Shown: one piece after another, positions 18,906 to 29,543 of the stretch
How the letters are laid out: the number at the start of each line of letters is the position of its first letter
Numbering within the stretch: position 1 is the first letter of the stretch
DNA from: Candidatus Dactylopiibacterium carminicum
Lineage (GTDB): Bacteria > Pseudomonadota > Gammaproteobacteria > Burkholderiales > Rhodocyclaceae
Assembly (NCBI RefSeq): GCF_014736495.1
Contig: NZ_MDUX01000039.1
Coordinates: 1-33,338 of the forward strand
Reading direction: 5' to 3'
Length of the DNA: 33,338 nt
The notes under the pieces: generated by a model
Told to the model about the DNA's origin: nothing
Database searches by the model: none
What the model saw: the letters and a program-made list of their open reading frames with translations, nothing else
Made by a program: the position numbers and the translations under genes

Positions 18906-18973
18906 GCAGCAGCCCTGGTTTCAGCTGCTGCAAAACAAGTGGTGCCTTGGTTGTTGAAGTGCCCCGACGGGGC
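18906..18973 (+). promoter_or_regulatory. Structured infC-rpmI spacer, possible L20 control site
   Basis: A perfect 8-bp stem GCAGCAGC/GCTGCTGC (18906-18913, 18924-18931) is followed by a 5-bp stem GCCCC/GGGGC (18961-18965, 18969-18973) before the rpmI ribosome-binding site. In E. coli, L20 represses rpmI-rplT by binding RNA structure in this interval. The position is equivalent, but binding here is inference. Confidence 0.4.
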
Positions 18974-19009
18974 CACCGGGTTCCACATCTAATATTGTTG
19001 GAGTTAGCA

Positions 19010-19207
19010 ATGCCGAAGATGAAGACCAAGAGCGGCGCCGCCAAGCGCTTCAAGGTTCGCTCCGGTGGTAGCATCAAACGCTCGCAAGCGTTCAAGCGCC
19101 ACATCCTGACCAAGAAGACCACCAAGTCCAAGCGTCAATTGCGTGGCGTGACCGGTGTGCATGACACCGATACCGCACGCATCCACGCAATGATGCCTTA
19201 CGCTTGA
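19010..19207 (+). CDS. rpmI: 50S ribosomal protein L35
   Basis: A 65-residue, highly basic ribosomal protein L35, starting [33 protein letters not shown], an almost invariant family N-terminus. The ATG at 19010 has GGAG about seven bases upstream; longer in-frame starts would cover the structured spacer and are rejected. It is followed 19 bp later by rplT. The two are normally co-regulated by L20. Confidence 0.97.
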   Translation: MPKMKTKSGAAKRFKVRSGGSIKRSQAFKRHILTKKTTKSKRQLRGVTGVHDTDTARIHAMMPYA

Positions 19208-19226
19208 TTCAGGAAGGAGATATAAC

Positions 19227-19586
19227 ATGCCTCGCGTTAAACGTGGTGTAACGGCTCGCGCCCGTCACAAAAAAGTCCTCGACAAGGCCAAGGGTTACCG
19301 CGGCCGCCGCAAGAACGTATATCGCATCGCCAAAGAAGCGGTGATGAAGGCCGGGCAGTATGCCTACCGTGACCGTCGTCAGCGCAAGCGCCAGTTCCGT
19401 GCTCTGTGGATTGCGCGTATCAACGCAGCCGCCCGTGAGCTTGGCCTGACCTACAGTCGTTTCATGAATGGCCTGAAGAAGGCTGCGATCGAAGTAGACC
19501 GCAAGGTGCTGGCCGATCTGGCCGTGTTTGACAAGCCCGCTTTTGCGGCGCTGGCCAATCAGGCCAAAGCACAGCTCGGCGCTTGA
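19227..19586 (+). CDS. rplT: 50S ribosomal protein L20
   Basis: A 119-residue L20, the early 23S rRNA assembly protein and autogenous repressor of the rpmI-rplT unit in E. coli. The family sequence [55 protein letters not shown] is clear; length is normal (118). A strong AAGGAGATAT ribosome-binding site precedes the ATG. An intrinsic terminator begins 13 bp after the stop and separates it from pheS. Confidence 0.98.
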   Translation: MPRVKRGVTARARHKKVLDKAKGYRGRRKNVYRIAKEAVMKAGQYAYRDRRQRKRQFRALWIARINAAARELGLTYSRFMNGLKKAAIEVDRKVLADLAVFDKPAFAALANQAKAQLGA

Positions 19587-19599
19587 GCTGTTGCGAAGG

Positions 19600-19628
19600 A
19601 AAAAAGGAGGCGCATGCCTCCTTTTTTT
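19600..19628 (+). terminator. Intrinsic terminator between rplT and pheS
   Basis: GGAGGC (19606-19611), loop GCAT, GCCTCC (19616-19621), flanked by an A-run that pairs with seven Ts (19622-19628). It should terminate or attenuate transcription from infC-rpmI-rplT into pheST. No Phe-rich leader ORF upstream of it was found, unlike E. coli pheM. Confidence 0.9.
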
Positions 19629-19633
19629 GTTTG

Positions 19634-19655
19634 CGGATCACCTTTTGATGATCCG
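19634..19655 (+). promoter_or_regulatory. Second hairpin in the pheS leader
   Basis: CGGATCA (19634-19640) pairs perfectly with TGATCCG (19649-19655) around an 8-base loop, six bases after the terminator T-run and about 23 bases before the preferred pheS start. It may influence pheS translation; there is no direct evidence. Confidence 0.45.
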
Positions 19656-19660
19656 ACTGA

Positions 19661-20713
<1,053 letters not shown>

Positions 20714-20719
20714 CCGATC

Positions 20720-23089
20720 ATGCAGTTCTCCGAAAGTTGGTTGCGTACCCTTTGTAATCCGTCGCTCGATTCCGAGGCCCTGTGCCATCTTCTGACTATG
20801 GCCGGCCTTGAGGTTGAGGAGGTCGAGCCTGTCGCCCCGCCGTTCTCCGGAGTGGTGGTGGGGCAGATCGTTTCCTTCGAGAAACATCCGAATGCAGACA
20901 AGTTGAAGGTTTGTCGTGTCGATGTTGGTGCGGACGAGTTGCTGCAGATCGTCTGTGGAGCCCCGAACGTGGTGGAAGGCATGAAGGCACCGTGCGCGTG
21001 CGTAGGTGCCAAACTGCCAGGATTCGAGATCAAGGCCGCCAAGCTGCGGGGGCTGGAGTCCTTCGGCATGATGTGTTCGGCTAGCGAGCTTGGCCTGAGC
21101 CAAGATCATGATGGTTTGCTGGCGCTTCCGGAAGACGCACCGGTCGGCGCCGATATCCGTAGCTATCTCGATCTGGATGATCGCAAGATCACCATCAAGC
21201 TCACACCCAATCGTGCGGACTGCCTCAGTCTGGCGGGGGTGGCGCGCGAACTTGCTGCACTCACCGATACGCCCTTGCAGGCCATTGTCACGCCGGATGT
21301 TCCGGTAGGGCATGAACGGCAACGCAAAGTGCATCTGGATGCGCCCCTAGCCTGTCCGCGTTATCTGGGGCGTGTGATTACTGGTGTCAATGCGCAAGCT
21401 GACACGCCTGAATGGATGCGCGAGCGTCTGGCGCGTTCTGGTCTGCGAAGCATCAGTGCTGCCGTGGATATCACCAACTACGTGATGCTGGAGTTGGGGC
21501 AGCCACTACATGCTTTCGATAATGGGCTATTGCAAGGTGACATCCATGTACGCCATCCGCAACCAGGCGAAAAGCTGGTGCTGCTGAATGGTGATGAGGT
21601 GACGCCTGCTGCGGATATGCTGTTGGTTGCCGATGAAGGCCGCCCTTTGGCGCTGGCCGGCATCATGGGTGGGGAGAATAGTGGGGTGACTGATGCCACC
21701 ACCGAAATCTTCCTTGAGTCTGCATTCTTTCATCCGGATGCCATCGTTGGCCGTGCGCGGATCCTCGGTTTTTCCTCGGACGCCTCGCATCGTTTTGAAC
21801 GTGGAGTTGACTTTGCACTGCCGGCGCAAGCGATGGAGCGCGCGACGGCGCTGATTTTGGGTATCTGTGGTGGTGTTGCCGGATCGGTGTTCGAGGCGAT
21901 TGAGCGCGAACAGCTGCCGCAGCGCCAGATCGTACCTTTCCGTCCCGAGCGTGCGCGAAAACTGCTGGGGTTCAATATCGCGGACGACGCAATGCATGCG
22001 GCCCTGGCGCGCCTTGGGATGCAGGTAAAGGCCAGTGTCGGGGGCTTGGAGGTGACTCCGCCGAGTTATCGTTTCGATATCAACATCGAGGAGGATCTGG
22101 TCGAGGAAGTTGCCCGTATACACGGCTATGACAGCATTCCTGCCTGCCCTCCCGTCGGGCCGGCGCACATGCTGCCCAGCAGTGAGTTTACGCGCCCCGC
22201 GCATCGTGCGCGACGTGCGCTGGCTGCCCTGGATTACCAGGAAATCATCAGCTACGCCTTCGTTGACGAAGCTTGGGAACGTGACTTTGCTGCCAACGAA
22301 GCCCCCATCCGTCTGGCTAATCCGATTGCCAGCCAGATGAGTGTCATGCGCTCCACTTTGTTGGGAGGCTTGATCGGAGCCTTGGCTGGCAATCTGCGTC
22401 GTCGTGCGCCACGCGTGCGTTTGTTTGAATTGGGTCGCTGTTTCCGGAAGGATGAGACCTTTGTGACCGGCTACGCCCAACCAGTGCGCCTTGCTGGGCT
22501 AGCCTGGGGAACAGCTGAGCCCGAGCAGTGGGGGCAGGCTGCGCGCAGTGTCGATTTCTTCGACGTCAAGCATGATGTGGAGATTCTGCTGGCAGGGCGG
22601 GCGCAGTTCGTCGCTGCACGCCATCCGGCGCTGCATCCGGGCCGCTGTGCAGAAGTGAAATTGGGGGCAGATGTGATAGGTGTCCTTGGCGAACTGCATC
22701 CAGCTTTGGTACAACGCTATGGGCTTGGAGCCGCACCCATGGTGTTCGAGCTTGAGCTTGACGCAGTACTGAGTACCCGGCTGCCGCAGGCCCAGGATAT
22801 TTCCCGGCAACCAGTGGTCCAGCGGGATCTCGCACTGGTATTGCGCAACGAGATAAGTGCCGACTCCCTGCGAGGAACGCTGGAAGCGGCCGGAGGAGAA
22901 TATCTGCGTTCCGTAACCTTGTTCGACGTCTACTCGGGCAAGGGTGTAGAGCCCGGATTCCGAAGTATTGCGTTGCGTGTAGTGCTTCAGCACACTGAAC
23001 GCACGCTGGAGGAGGCCGAGATCGAGGCCTGCATGCGCGGCCTTGTGGCTGCCGTGGAGCAACAGTTGGGAGGGCGTCTTCGTGCCTGA
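20720..23089 (+). CDS. pheT: Phenylalanyl-tRNA synthetase beta subunit
   Basis: A 789-residue beta chain (E. coli 795) that binds tRNA-Phe and edits mischarged Tyr. The domains are an N-terminal EMAP/tRNA-binding fold (about 40-150; [26 protein letters not shown]), a B3/B4 editing domain (about 210-385; [18 protein letters not shown]), a B5 domain (about 400-475), a catalytic-like core with [10 protein letters not shown], and a C-terminal ferredoxin-like anticodon-binding domain (about 695-788; [23 protein letters not shown]). No lesion is seen. ihfA begins 20 bp after its stop, as in E. coli. Confidence 0.97.
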   Translation: MQFSESWLRTLCNPSLDSEALCHLLTMAGLEVEEVEPVAPPFSGVVVGQIVSFEKHPNADKLKVCRVDVGADELLQIVCGAPNVVEGMKAPCACVGAKLPGFEIKAAKLRGLESFGMMCSASELGLSQDHDGLLALPEDAPVGADIRSYLDLDDRKITIKLTPNRADCLSLAGVARELAALTDTPLQAIVTPDVPVGHERQRKVHLDAPLACPRYLGRVITGVNAQADTPEWMRERLARSGLRSISAAVDITNYVMLELGQPLHAFDNGLLQGDIHVRHPQPGEKLVLLNGDEVTPAADMLLVADEGRPLALAGIMGGENSGVTDATTEIFLESAFFHPDAIVGRARILGFSSDASHRFERGVDFALPAQAMERATALILGICGGVAGSVFEAIEREQLPQRQIVPFRPERARKLLGFNIADDAMHAALARLGMQVKASVGGLEVTPPSYRFDINIEEDLVEEVARIHGYDSIPACPPVGPAHMLPSSEFTRPAHRARRALAALDYQEIISYAFVDEAWERDFAANEAPIRLANPIASQMSVMRSTLLGGLIGALAGNLRRRAPRVRLFELGRCFRKDETFVTGYAQPVRLAGLAWGTAEPEQWGQAARSVDFFDVKHDVEILLAGRAQFVAARHPALHPGRCAEVKLGADVIGVLGELHPALVQRYGLGAAPMVFELELDAVLSTRLPQAQDISRQPVVQRDLALVLRNEISADSLRGTLEAAGGEYLRSVTLFDVYSGKGVEPGFRSIALRVVLQHTERTLEEAEIEACMRGLVAAVEQQLGGRLRA

Positions 23090-23108
23090 AGCAAGCAGAA
23101 GTTCGACT

Positions 23109-23411
23109 ATGACATTGACAAAGGCCGAGCTGGCTGAGCTGTTGTTCGAGCGAGTGGGCCTCAACAAGCGTGAGGCCAAGGATATGGTCGAGGGGTTCTT
23201 CGAGGAGATCCGTAATGCGCTGGCTCGTGGAGAGGACGTGAAACTTTCCGGCTTCGGCAACTTCCAACTGAGGGATAAACCCCAGCGACCAGGGCGCAAT
23301 CCCAAAACAGGGGAAGAGATCCCGATTTCCGCACGGCGGGTGGTGACCTTCCATGCCAGCCAAAAACTCAAGACCGTGGTTGAACAACTGAGCGATGGAC
23401 AATCAGCTTGA
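23109..23411 (+). CDS. ihfA: Integration host factor alpha subunit
   Basis: A 100-residue HU/IHF-family DNA-bending protein (E. coli IHF-alpha is 99). The family core [51 protein letters not shown] and the DNA-arm region [29 protein letters not shown] are unmistakable, including the intercalating proline in the arm. The ATG at 23109 is the conserved start. The MerR-family gene downstream starts inside its last 17 bp, so the two are translationally coupled. Confidence 0.97.
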   Translation: MTLTKAELAELLFERVGLNKREAKDMVEGFFEEIRNALARGEDVKLSGFGNFQLRDKPQRPGRNPKTGEEIPISARRVVTFHASQKLKTVVEQLSDGQSA

Positions 23412-23772
23412 AGACATCGGTGAACTGCCGCCCATTCTCGCCAAGCGTTATTTCACGATTGGCGAGGTGAGCGAACTGTGTGGCGTCAAGCCGCACGTGT
23501 TGCGATACTGGGAGCAGGAGTTCACCCAGCTTAAGCCTGTCAAACGACGCGGCAATCGTCGGTACTACCAGCGGCACGAGGTGCTGTTGGTGCGTCGTAT
23601 CCGCGAGTTGCTCTACAACGAAGGCTTCACGATCAGTGGAGCTCGTAACCGTCTTGAGGAGTACCAGATCCTCAAGCGTGAGAATGATGAAATCGTGGCC
23701 AAAGGGAAGGCCAGCAACACTCAGGTCCGTGCAGAATTGGAAGCAATCCTGGAAATTCTGCGCCAGCCTTGA
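23395..23772 (+). CDS. MerR-family transcriptional regulator
   Basis: A 125-residue MerR-type regulator. The N-terminal winged helix-turn-helix is clear at about 19-85 ([45 protein letters not shown]). A short coiled coil and a small C-terminal tail (about 90-125) follow, with no Cys-rich metal-binding loop, so it is not a classical metal sensor. A MerR protein at this place, directly after ihfA and before tRNA-Pro, is conserved in many Beta- and Gammaproteobacteria; its target is unknown to me. It overlaps ihfA by 17 bp. Confidence 0.92.
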   Translation: MDNQLEDIGELPPILAKRYFTIGEVSELCGVKPHVLRYWEQEFTQLKPVKRRGNRRYYQRHEVLLVRRIRELLYNEGFTISGARNRLEEYQILKRENDEIVAKGKASNTQVRAELEAILEILRQP

Positions 23773-23804
23773 TTGCAGCGTGTACATGCAAATTTAGAAA
23801 AACC

Positions 23805-23813
23805 TGCTATAAT
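23805..23813 (+). promoter_or_regulatory. Extended -10 promoter for tRNA-Pro
   Basis: TGCTATAAT (23805-23813) is a perfect extended -10 element 13 bp before the tRNA. The -35 region is poor (ATGCAA at 23786-23791 with 16-bp spacing is the best), which fits an extended -10 promoter. Confidence 0.75.
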
Positions 23814-23825
23814 GGTTCTTCTGTG

Positions 23826-23903
<78 letters not shown>

Positions 23904-23905
23904 AT

Positions 23906-23937
23906 AAAAAAAAGCCATCCAATCGGGTGGCTTTTTT
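23906..23937 (+). terminator. Intrinsic terminator after tRNA-Pro
   Basis: GCCATCC (23914-23920), loop AATC, GGGTGGC (23925-23931; one G-U pair), flanked by eight As before and six Ts after (23932-23937). It lies immediately after the tRNA CCA end. Confidence 0.92.
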
Positions 23938-23989
23938 GTTGTCGGCGGGTTTGCTGATTTTGCTGTCATGGGTATTTTTGCCTTGCCTA

Positions 23990-23995
23990 TATAAT
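23990..23995 (+). promoter_or_regulatory. Candidate -10 element for surE
   Basis: TATAAT at 23990-23995 lies 28 bp before the surE ATG. No convincing -35 is seen at 16-18 bp, so the promoter call is tentative. Confidence 0.45.
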
Positions 23996-24023
23996 CAGTT
24001 GTTCGAACTCTGAGTGAAGCAGC

Positions 24024-24767
24024 ATGCGGATTCTTTTGAGCAACGACGACGGTTATTTTTCGCCTGGCATCGAGGCATTGGCCAGAGAACTTGGCAAGGT
24101 CGCGGAAGTGACGGTGGTGGCGCCGGAGCGCGATCGTAGCGGCGCCAGCAATTCTTTGACGCTGGACCGCCCCCTGCAATTGCGTCGAGCCGCCAACGGT
24201 TTCTACTACGTCAACGGCACACCTAGTGACTGCGTCCATCTGGCAGTCACGGGCATGCTGGACATGCAACCAGACATGGTCGTTTCCGGCATCAATCATG
24301 GAGCAAACATGGGCGATGACACCATCTATTCCGGCACTGTTGCTGCTGCGACAGAGGGTTACCTGCTTGGTGTGCCTTCCATGGCCGTGTCACTGGTAGG
24401 GCGCTCGCCCAGACACTTCGAGACGGCTGCCTGCTTTGCCCGTGAGATGGTCGAGCGCTTTCAGCGCAGTGCCTTTGGCGAACCGGCTCTCTTGAACGTG
24501 AACGTGCCCGATGTGACTGCCGATGCCCTGCGTGGAGTGCGGACGACTCGCCTGGGCAAGCGGCACAGGGCGGAACCTGTGATCCGTGAAACCAATCCTC
24601 GAGGTGAACCCATTTACTGGATCGGGCCTGTCGGAGAGGCCGCAGATGCAGGGGAGGGCACGGACTTCCATGCGGTAGCACAAGGGTTCATTTCGATTAC
24701 TCCGCTGCAGATCGACCTGACGCATACTGCGCAATCGAGCCGGCTCGCACGCTGGATGGAGTCATGA
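24024..24767 (+). CDS. surE: 5'/3'-nucleotidase SurE
   Basis: A 247-residue metal-dependent nucleotidase/exopolyphosphatase of the SurE family, acting on nucleoside monophosphates in the cytoplasm. The N-terminal metal-binding signature [14 protein letters not shown], the [21 protein letters not shown] segment, [11 protein letters not shown] and [24 protein letters not shown] are all present; length is normal (E. coli 253). It heads surE-pcm-nlpD-rpoS, the stress and stationary-phase cluster of Beta- and Gammaproteobacteria, and overlaps pcm by 4 bp. Confidence 0.97.
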   Translation: MRILLSNDDGYFSPGIEALARELGKVAEVTVVAPERDRSGASNSLTLDRPLQLRRAANGFYYVNGTPSDCVHLAVTGMLDMQPDMVVSGINHGANMGDDTIYSGTVAAATEGYLLGVPSMAVSLVGRSPRHFETAACFAREMVERFQRSAFGEPALLNVNVPDVTADALRGVRTTRLGKRHRAEPVIRETNPRGEPIYWIGPVGEAADAGEGTDFHAVAQGFISITPLQIDLTHTAQSSRLARWMES

Positions 24768-25423
24768 CGCCGCAGGCTGCAACGCAGGCACAGCGTGCAC
24801 GTGCCAGGATGGTGGAGCGTCTGCGCGAGATCGGGATCCGTGATGAACGGGTGCTGGATGCGATCAATCGGGTGCCGCGTCATGCCTTTGTCGAGGAGGC
24901 TCTGGCCAGTAGAGCCTATGAAGACACTGCGTTGCCTTTGGGATTCGGCCAGACCATCTCGCAACCTTTTGTCGTTGCCCGTATGGCTGAACTGCTCATC
25001 GCGGGTGGTCGGATGCTGGGTAAAACCTTGGAGGTTGGAGCAGGGTGTGGCTATCAGGCAGCGGTTCTTTCTTACCTGGCCAGCGATGTCTATGCAATAG
25101 AGCGGATCGGCAAGCTGCTGGACCGTGCGCGCAGCAATCTTCGCCCTTTGCGCCTGCCAAATGTTCGTCTGAAACATGCCGATGGCAGCCTAGGGCTGTC
25201 TGAGGTGGCGCCATTCGATTCCATCATATTGGCAGCTGCCGCGTCGGCCGTGCCGCGTGCATTGGTGGACCAGCTTGCGCCTGAAGGGCGGATGATCATG
25301 CCATTGACGCAATCAAGCGGTCACCAGGTGATGTTGCTGATTGAACGTCAGCGCAATGGCGCACTCAAAGAAAGCCGTCTTGATGCGGTACGATTCGTAC
25401 CGTTGCTTCCCGGAACTGAATGA
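24764..25423 (+). CDS. pcm: Protein-L-isoaspartate O-methyltransferase
   Basis: A 219-residue SAM-dependent methyltransferase that repairs isoaspartyl residues in aged proteins. Family marks are [39 protein letters not shown], the SAM-binding loop [18 protein letters not shown], and [18 protein letters not shown]. Length agrees with E. coli Pcm (208). The ATG overlaps the surE stop (ATGA), so the two are translationally coupled. It is intact although the rpoS at the end of the same cluster is dead. Confidence 0.96.
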   Translation: MTPQAATQAQRARARMVERLREIGIRDERVLDAINRVPRHAFVEEALASRAYEDTALPLGFGQTISQPFVVARMAELLIAGGRMLGKTLEVGAGCGYQAAVLSYLASDVYAIERIGKLLDRARSNLRPLRLPNVRLKHADGSLGLSEVAPFDSIILAAAASAVPRALVDQLAPEGRMIMPLTQSSGHQVMLLIERQRNGALKESRLDAVRFVPLLPGTE

Positions 25424-25431
25424 GGTCAGGC

Positions 25432-26457
25432 ATGCAGGATTACGAGCAGAGGTATCGCGTGGTGTGGGCTGGAATCGGTGTGTTGCTGCTATCGGCATGC
25501 AGCACAACTGTTCCGGCGCCAGTGGAATCGCGCATCCCTGCAGCGACGTCGGCGCCGGTCGTGAGTACACCTTCGGCACCTGTGGTTGCTCGCCCTGGCT
25601 ATCACATCGTCAAGCGTGGCGAAACGCTCTACAGCATCGCACACGTTTATGAGACCGATTACCGTACGCTGGCAGCGTGGAACGGCATTGAGGATCCGGC
25701 GGTCATCAAGGCGGGACAGGAATTGCGTGTGCAGCCGCCAAGTGGCGACATGGAAGGCGCCCGCCCCGTCGAGCAAGGCGCTGCACTGATTTCCCGTCCC
25801 GTAGATGGCGCGCCAGCCATGACATCCGCACCTCAAAGCACGACCTCTGCTCCAGCGCCGGTTGTGCCCGCAGGCGCTTCTTCCCAACTGAAGACTGAAC
25901 CTAAGGGTGGGCGCGTGGCCTACTCGACAGAAGCGTGGAAAGATCTGACGCAACCCAGTGCCGCGGCATCTGCTCCGGCAAATGTAGCGACTTCTAAGCC
26001 GGCCGAACCGCCTCGCCCGGTGGCTGCACAGAGCGCCCCGGCGACTCAGAGCGCACCAGCCGCTCAGCAGGGTGGGGTGGCGGTTAATGGCGAGGTCGAG
26101 TGGAGTTGGCCGGGTACGGGACGTGTGATTGCCGGGTTCAATGACAGCACTAACAAAGGGGTCGATTTGACGGGCAATATCGGCGATCCTGTGCTGGCTG
26201 CGGGTGCGGGGCGTGTCGTGTATGTGGGTTCTGGATTACGTGGTTACGGAAATCTGGTCATCGTCAAACACAACGATACTTATCTGAGTGCCTATGCACA
26301 TAACAGCGAGATTCTGGTGAAGGAAGGGCAGACAGTGCAGCGAGGGCAGAAGATTGCTGCTCTGGGCAATTCGGATGCTGATCGTCCCAAACTGCACTTC
26401 GAGATCAGGCGACAGGGGAAACCTGTCGATCCGTTGAAGTATTTGCCAACACGTTGA
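25432..26457 (+). CDS. nlpD: NlpD-like lipoprotein, LysM plus degenerate LytM domain
   Basis: A 341-residue outer-membrane lipoprotein. The signal ends in lipobox LSAC with Cys23 as the lipidation site. A LysM peptidoglycan-binding domain follows (about 56-100; YHIVKRGETLYSIAHVYETDYRTLAAWNGI), then a long Pro/Ala/Ser-rich linker, then an M23/LytM domain (about 225-340; NKGVDLTG, RGYGNLVIVKHNDTYLSAYAHNSEILV, LHFEIR, PLKYLPTR). The first zinc ligand is replaced as in E. coli NlpD, so it should be an amidase activator (AmiC type) in daughter-cell separation, not an enzyme. The ATG at 25432 has GAGGTC upstream; an ATG at 25420 overlapping the pcm stop is the alternative. Confidence 0.93.
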   Translation: MQDYEQRYRVVWAGIGVLLLSACSTTVPAPVESRIPAATSAPVVSTPSAPVVARPGYHIVKRGETLYSIAHVYETDYRTLAAWNGIEDPAVIKAGQELRVQPPSGDMEGARPVEQGAALISRPVDGAPAMTSAPQSTTSAPAPVVPAGASSQLKTEPKGGRVAYSTEAWKDLTQPSAAASAPANVATSKPAEPPRPVAAQSAPATQSAPAAQQGGVAVNGEVEWSWPGTGRVIAGFNDSTNKGVDLTGNIGDPVLAAGAGRVVYVGSGLRGYGNLVIVKHNDTYLSAYAHNSEILVKEGQTVQRGQKIAALGNSDADRPKLHFEIRRQGKPVDPLKYLPTR

Positions 26458-26468
26458 GGGTGTGAGCC

Positions 26469-27355
26469 ATGTACGATCCGGAATTTCTCGATGACGACGA
26501 AGAGAAGGAAACGGATCTGCCTCCCGAGCTGGAGGCATTCGCAGAAGCTGCTGTAGCGTCAACTCCCGCACCCAGTGAAAGTGAGTACCTTAATGATGTC
26601 ACCCAGCTCTATCTTAACGAGATAGGGCTCAATCCTCTGCTGACAGCGACTGAAGAAGCTGCGTTGGCACGGCGTGTTTGGCAGGGAGATTTCGAAGCCC
26701 ACCAGATCATGATCGAGCGCAATCTGCGCTTGGTTGTGAATATCGCCAAGCACTATCTGAACCGGGGTATTCCATTGCTGGATCTGGTCGAGGAAGGGAA
26801 CCTCGGCCTGATGCATGCACTCGAGAAGTTCGATCCGGAGCGGGGATTTCGTTTTTCCACCTACGCTACCTGGTGGATCCGCCAGAATATCGAGCGGGCG
26901 ATCATGAACCAGTCGCGGACTATCCGCCGGTCCACGTCGTCAAAGAGCTCAATCAGGTTCTGCGGGCGCAGCGGCAGGTCGAGGCGAATCAGGGAGGCAC
27001 GCCGAAGCTGGAGGAGGTCGCAGAGAAACTGTCGCGTCCGCTGGAAGAGGTGCGGGAGATCCTGTCCCTGTCGTAGCACACGGCTTCGCTGGATGCGCCG
27101 CTGGATATCGATCCCAGTCTATCCATTGGTGAATCCCTTGCCGACGAGCAAGCCATCAGCCCGGAGTCCAGTATCCATACGGCGGAGGTTGAAGCGTTGA
27201 TCCGTGAATGGATCGGCCAGTTGACCGAGAAACAGCGTGTGGTGATCCAATATCGCTACGGTTTGGACGACGTCGAAGTGCTGACCCTGGAGGATCTGGC
27301 GCAGCTGCGCCGGATATTAAAGCGGCGTGGCGTGTTGCGCGAAGTATTGTTCTGA
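26469..27355 (+). pseudogene. rpoS: RNA polymerase sigma-38 (RpoS), inactivated by three lesions
   Basis: A clear RpoS by sequence and position (after nlpD): [16 protein letters not shown], then region 2 [69 protein letters not shown]. Lesion 1: at about 26925-26930 the conserved [15 protein letters not shown] is broken, most simply by a 4-bp deletion (TGCC between GCC repeats); the frame then continues as [18 protein letters not shown]. Lesion 2: an in-frame TAG at 27074-27076, where homologues have a codon (often Glu) before [13 protein letters not shown]. Lesion 3: at about 27286-27305 TLEDLA joins directly to QLRRILKRRG, so about 20 codons encoding the region 4.2 helix-turn-helix (LTRERVRQIQ) are missing. 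The product as read would stop at 27200 with a scrambled tail. Confidence 0.95.
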
Positions 27356-27370
27356 CGCTGGTTTCTGTAT

Positions 27371-27406
27371 GAAAAGGGACAGTCGCGGATGTGGCTGTCC
27401 CTTTTC
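27371..27406. terminator. Bidirectional terminator between rpoS and prlC
   Basis: A perfect 12-bp stem: GAAAAGGGACAG (27371-27382) and CTGTCCCTTTTC (27395-27406) around a 12-base loop. It gives T-rich ends on both strands and lies between the convergent rpoS remnant and prlC, 6 bp beyond the prlC stop. Confidence 0.88.
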
Positions 27407-27412
27407 GCATTT

Positions 27413-29464
27413 TCAGGCCGTGGCCATGCCGCTGTGACGCAGCAGCGCGTCCACTTCGGGCTCTCGGCCCCGGAACGCTTTGAACGACTCAATGGCAGGG
27501 CGTGCGCCGCCGACGGAGAGAATTTCCTTCAGGAAGCGTGCGCCTGTTTGTGCATCCAGCGTACTGCCACAGGTTGCCCGCGCTTCCTCGAATGCTGCAT
27601 AGGCGTCCGCCGAGAGCACTTTAGCCCATTTGTAGCTGTAGTAGCCTGCGGCGTAGCCTCCAGCGAAGATGTGGGAGAAACTGTTGGCGAAACGGTGCCA
27701 TGCGGGGGGGAAGAGCACGGCCACTTCACGCCGGACCTCTTCAAGCAGTGGCTGGACGCCTGCTGTGTCAAGCTGCCAGTCGTGATGCAGACGCAGGTCG
27801 AAGAGTGCGAATTCCAGCTGCCGGACAGTCTGCATGCCACTCTGGAAATTCTTGGCTGCCAGCATCTTGTCGAACAGCTCGCGCGGCAATGTTTCACCGG
27901 TATCGATATGTGCTGTCATGGCCGACAGCACATCCCATTCCCAGCAGAAGTTCTCCATGAACTGACTGGGAAGCTCGACAGCATCCCATTCCACTCCGGA
28001 TATCCCGGACACCCAGAGTTCGTCTACGCGTGTGAGCAGATGATGCAGGCCGTGCCCGGCTTCATGGAACAGAGTTTGCACATCGTCGTGAGAGAACGTG
28101 GCAGGTCTGCCATCTACCGGCCCCGGGAAATTGCAGACGAGGTACGCTACCGGGACCTGAACACCAACGGTCGTGCGACGGCGTGAGATCGCGCTGTCCA
28201 TCCAGGCTCCGCCCCGTTTGGTGGCACGCGCGTGAAGATCCAGGTAGAACTGCCCTATCAGCGTGCCGTCCCGTTCGATGCGGAAGAAACGCACATCCGC
28301 ATCCCAGACAGGTGCTTGGTCTTCTCTGATGTTCACGCCATAGAGTTTTTCTACCACGTTGAAAAGGCCTGCCAGGACACGAGGCTCAGGGAAATACTGC
28401 TTCACCTCCTGATCCGAGTAGCTGTAGCGCGCCTGGCGCAGTTTCTCTGCAGCCCAGCCTATATCCCAAGGCTGCAGGTCGGCGATCGCCAGCTCATTAC
28501 GGGCGAAGTCATTCAATTCAGCCATGTCGCGCTCCGCGTACGGCTTTGCCTTGGTGCCAAGATCGCGCAGGAAAGCCAGGACCTGCTCAGGAGAGTCGGC
28601 CATTTTTGGTACCAGCGAGACTTCCGCATAGCTGTGGTAGCCCAGCATGCTTGCCAGCTCGCGGCGTAGTTCGACGATGCGTGCGATGTTGGGCGCGTTG
28701 TCCCATTCTGGATGTCCTAGCGCTGCCGAAAACTCGGATGCCCGGGTCGCGGATGCGCGATACAGGGTTTCGCGCAGCAGGCGATCTTCTGCGTACTGAA
28801 TGACAGGCAGGTAAGATGGCATACGCAAAGTGAACAGCCAACCTGATCTACCCGCCGCCTCGGCTTCTGCCCGGGCTGCAGCGATGGCATCTGTCGGTAG
28901 TCCGGCTAGACGTTTTTCGTCGGTGACCAATTCGGTAAACGCATTGGTGGCGTCCAGAACGTTTTCCGAGAACTTTGCTGCCAGTGCAGCCAGCTCCTGC
29001 TGGATAGACTGGAAGCGTGGTTTCTGGTCTTCCGGCAGTTCCGCGCCGGAGAGGCGGAAGTCCCGGATCTCGTTATCAATGATGCGCTGGCGTACGGGTG
29101 TCAGACGTCCGTATTCGTCGCTTGCCCGAATTGCTTTGTACTTGGCAAACAGCGCAAGGTTCTGGCCAAGCTCGGCGTAATACTGCGTCACTTCTGGCAG
29201 CATGGCGTTATAGGCCTCGCGCCAAGAGGTGATGTCCAGCACGCTATGGAGGTGACCTACGATGCCCCAGGCACGCGACAGGCGTTCGCCTGCGTCGATC
29301 AGCGGAGCGACAAAGTCGTCCCAGCTTGGCGTAACGTTGGGTTGGGTCTGCCGTGCGATCAGTGCGCGGCCCTCTGCAAGCAACTGCTGGATGGCTGGCG
29401 CGACGTGTTCTGGCCGGACCGTATCAAATCGAGGCAAGCTGGAGAGATCGAGCAGAGGATTCAT
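27413..29464 (-). CDS. prlC: Oligopeptidase A (M3 family metallopeptidase)
   Basis: A 683-residue cytoplasmic zinc oligopeptidase (E. coli PrlC is 680) that degrades short peptides including cleaved signal peptides. The M3 zinc motif HEAGH is visible (His467, Glu468, His471, in DDVQTLFHEAGHGLHHLL), with the downstream Glu ligand in ENFCWEWDVL about 28 residues later and the family segment FAGGYAAGYYSYKWAKVLSADAYAAF. The ATG at 29464 (MNPLLDLSSLPRFDTVRPEHVAPAI) is the family N-terminus; upstream in-frame codons overlap the divergent HDOD gene and are rejected. It is monocistronic here, with a strong terminator after it. Confidence 0.97.
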   Translation of the reverse strand: MNPLLDLSSLPRFDTVRPEHVAPAIQQLLAEGRALIARQTQPNVTPSWDDFVAPLIDAGERLSRAWGIVGHLHSVLDITSWREAYNAMLPEVTQYYAELGQNLALFAKYKAIRASDEYGRLTPVRQRIIDNEIRDFRLSGAELPEDQKPRFQSIQQELAALAAKFSENVLDATNAFTELVTDEKRLAGLPTDAIAAARAEAEAAGRSGWLFTLRMPSYLPVIQYAEDRLLRETLYRASATRASEFSAALGHPEWDNAPNIARIVELRRELASMLGYHSYAEVSLVPKMADSPEQVLAFLRDLGTKAKPYAERDMAELNDFARNELAIADLQPWDIGWAAEKLRQARYSYSDQEVKQYFPEPRVLAGLFNVVEKLYGVNIREDQAPVWDADVRFFRIERDGTLIGQFYLDLHARATKRGGAWMDSAISRRRTTVGVQVPVAYLVCNFPGPVDGRPATFSHDDVQTLFHEAGHGLHHLLTRVDELWVSGISGVEWDAVELPSQFMENFCWEWDVLSAMTAHIDTGETLPRELFDKMLAAKNFQSGMQTVRQLEFALFDLRLHHDWQLDTAGVQPLLEEVRREVAVLFPPAWHRFANSFSHIFAGGYAAGYYSYKWAKVLSADAYAAFEEARATCGSTLDAQTGARFLKEILSVGGARPAIESFKAFRGREPEVDALLRHSGMATA

Positions 29465-29543
29465 TTGAGGGGCCTTTGTATCGTCGTGGTTCGTTCTGCA
29501 TTGTGCCGTCAATGCCGGAACAGAGGCAAAAACAGGGAGAGAC

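Noticed and set aside
26678..27076. Separate 132-codon gene inside the rpoS region
   Set aside because: Its C-terminal half is the frameshifted continuation of RpoS ([18 protein letters not shown]); it has no independent start signal.
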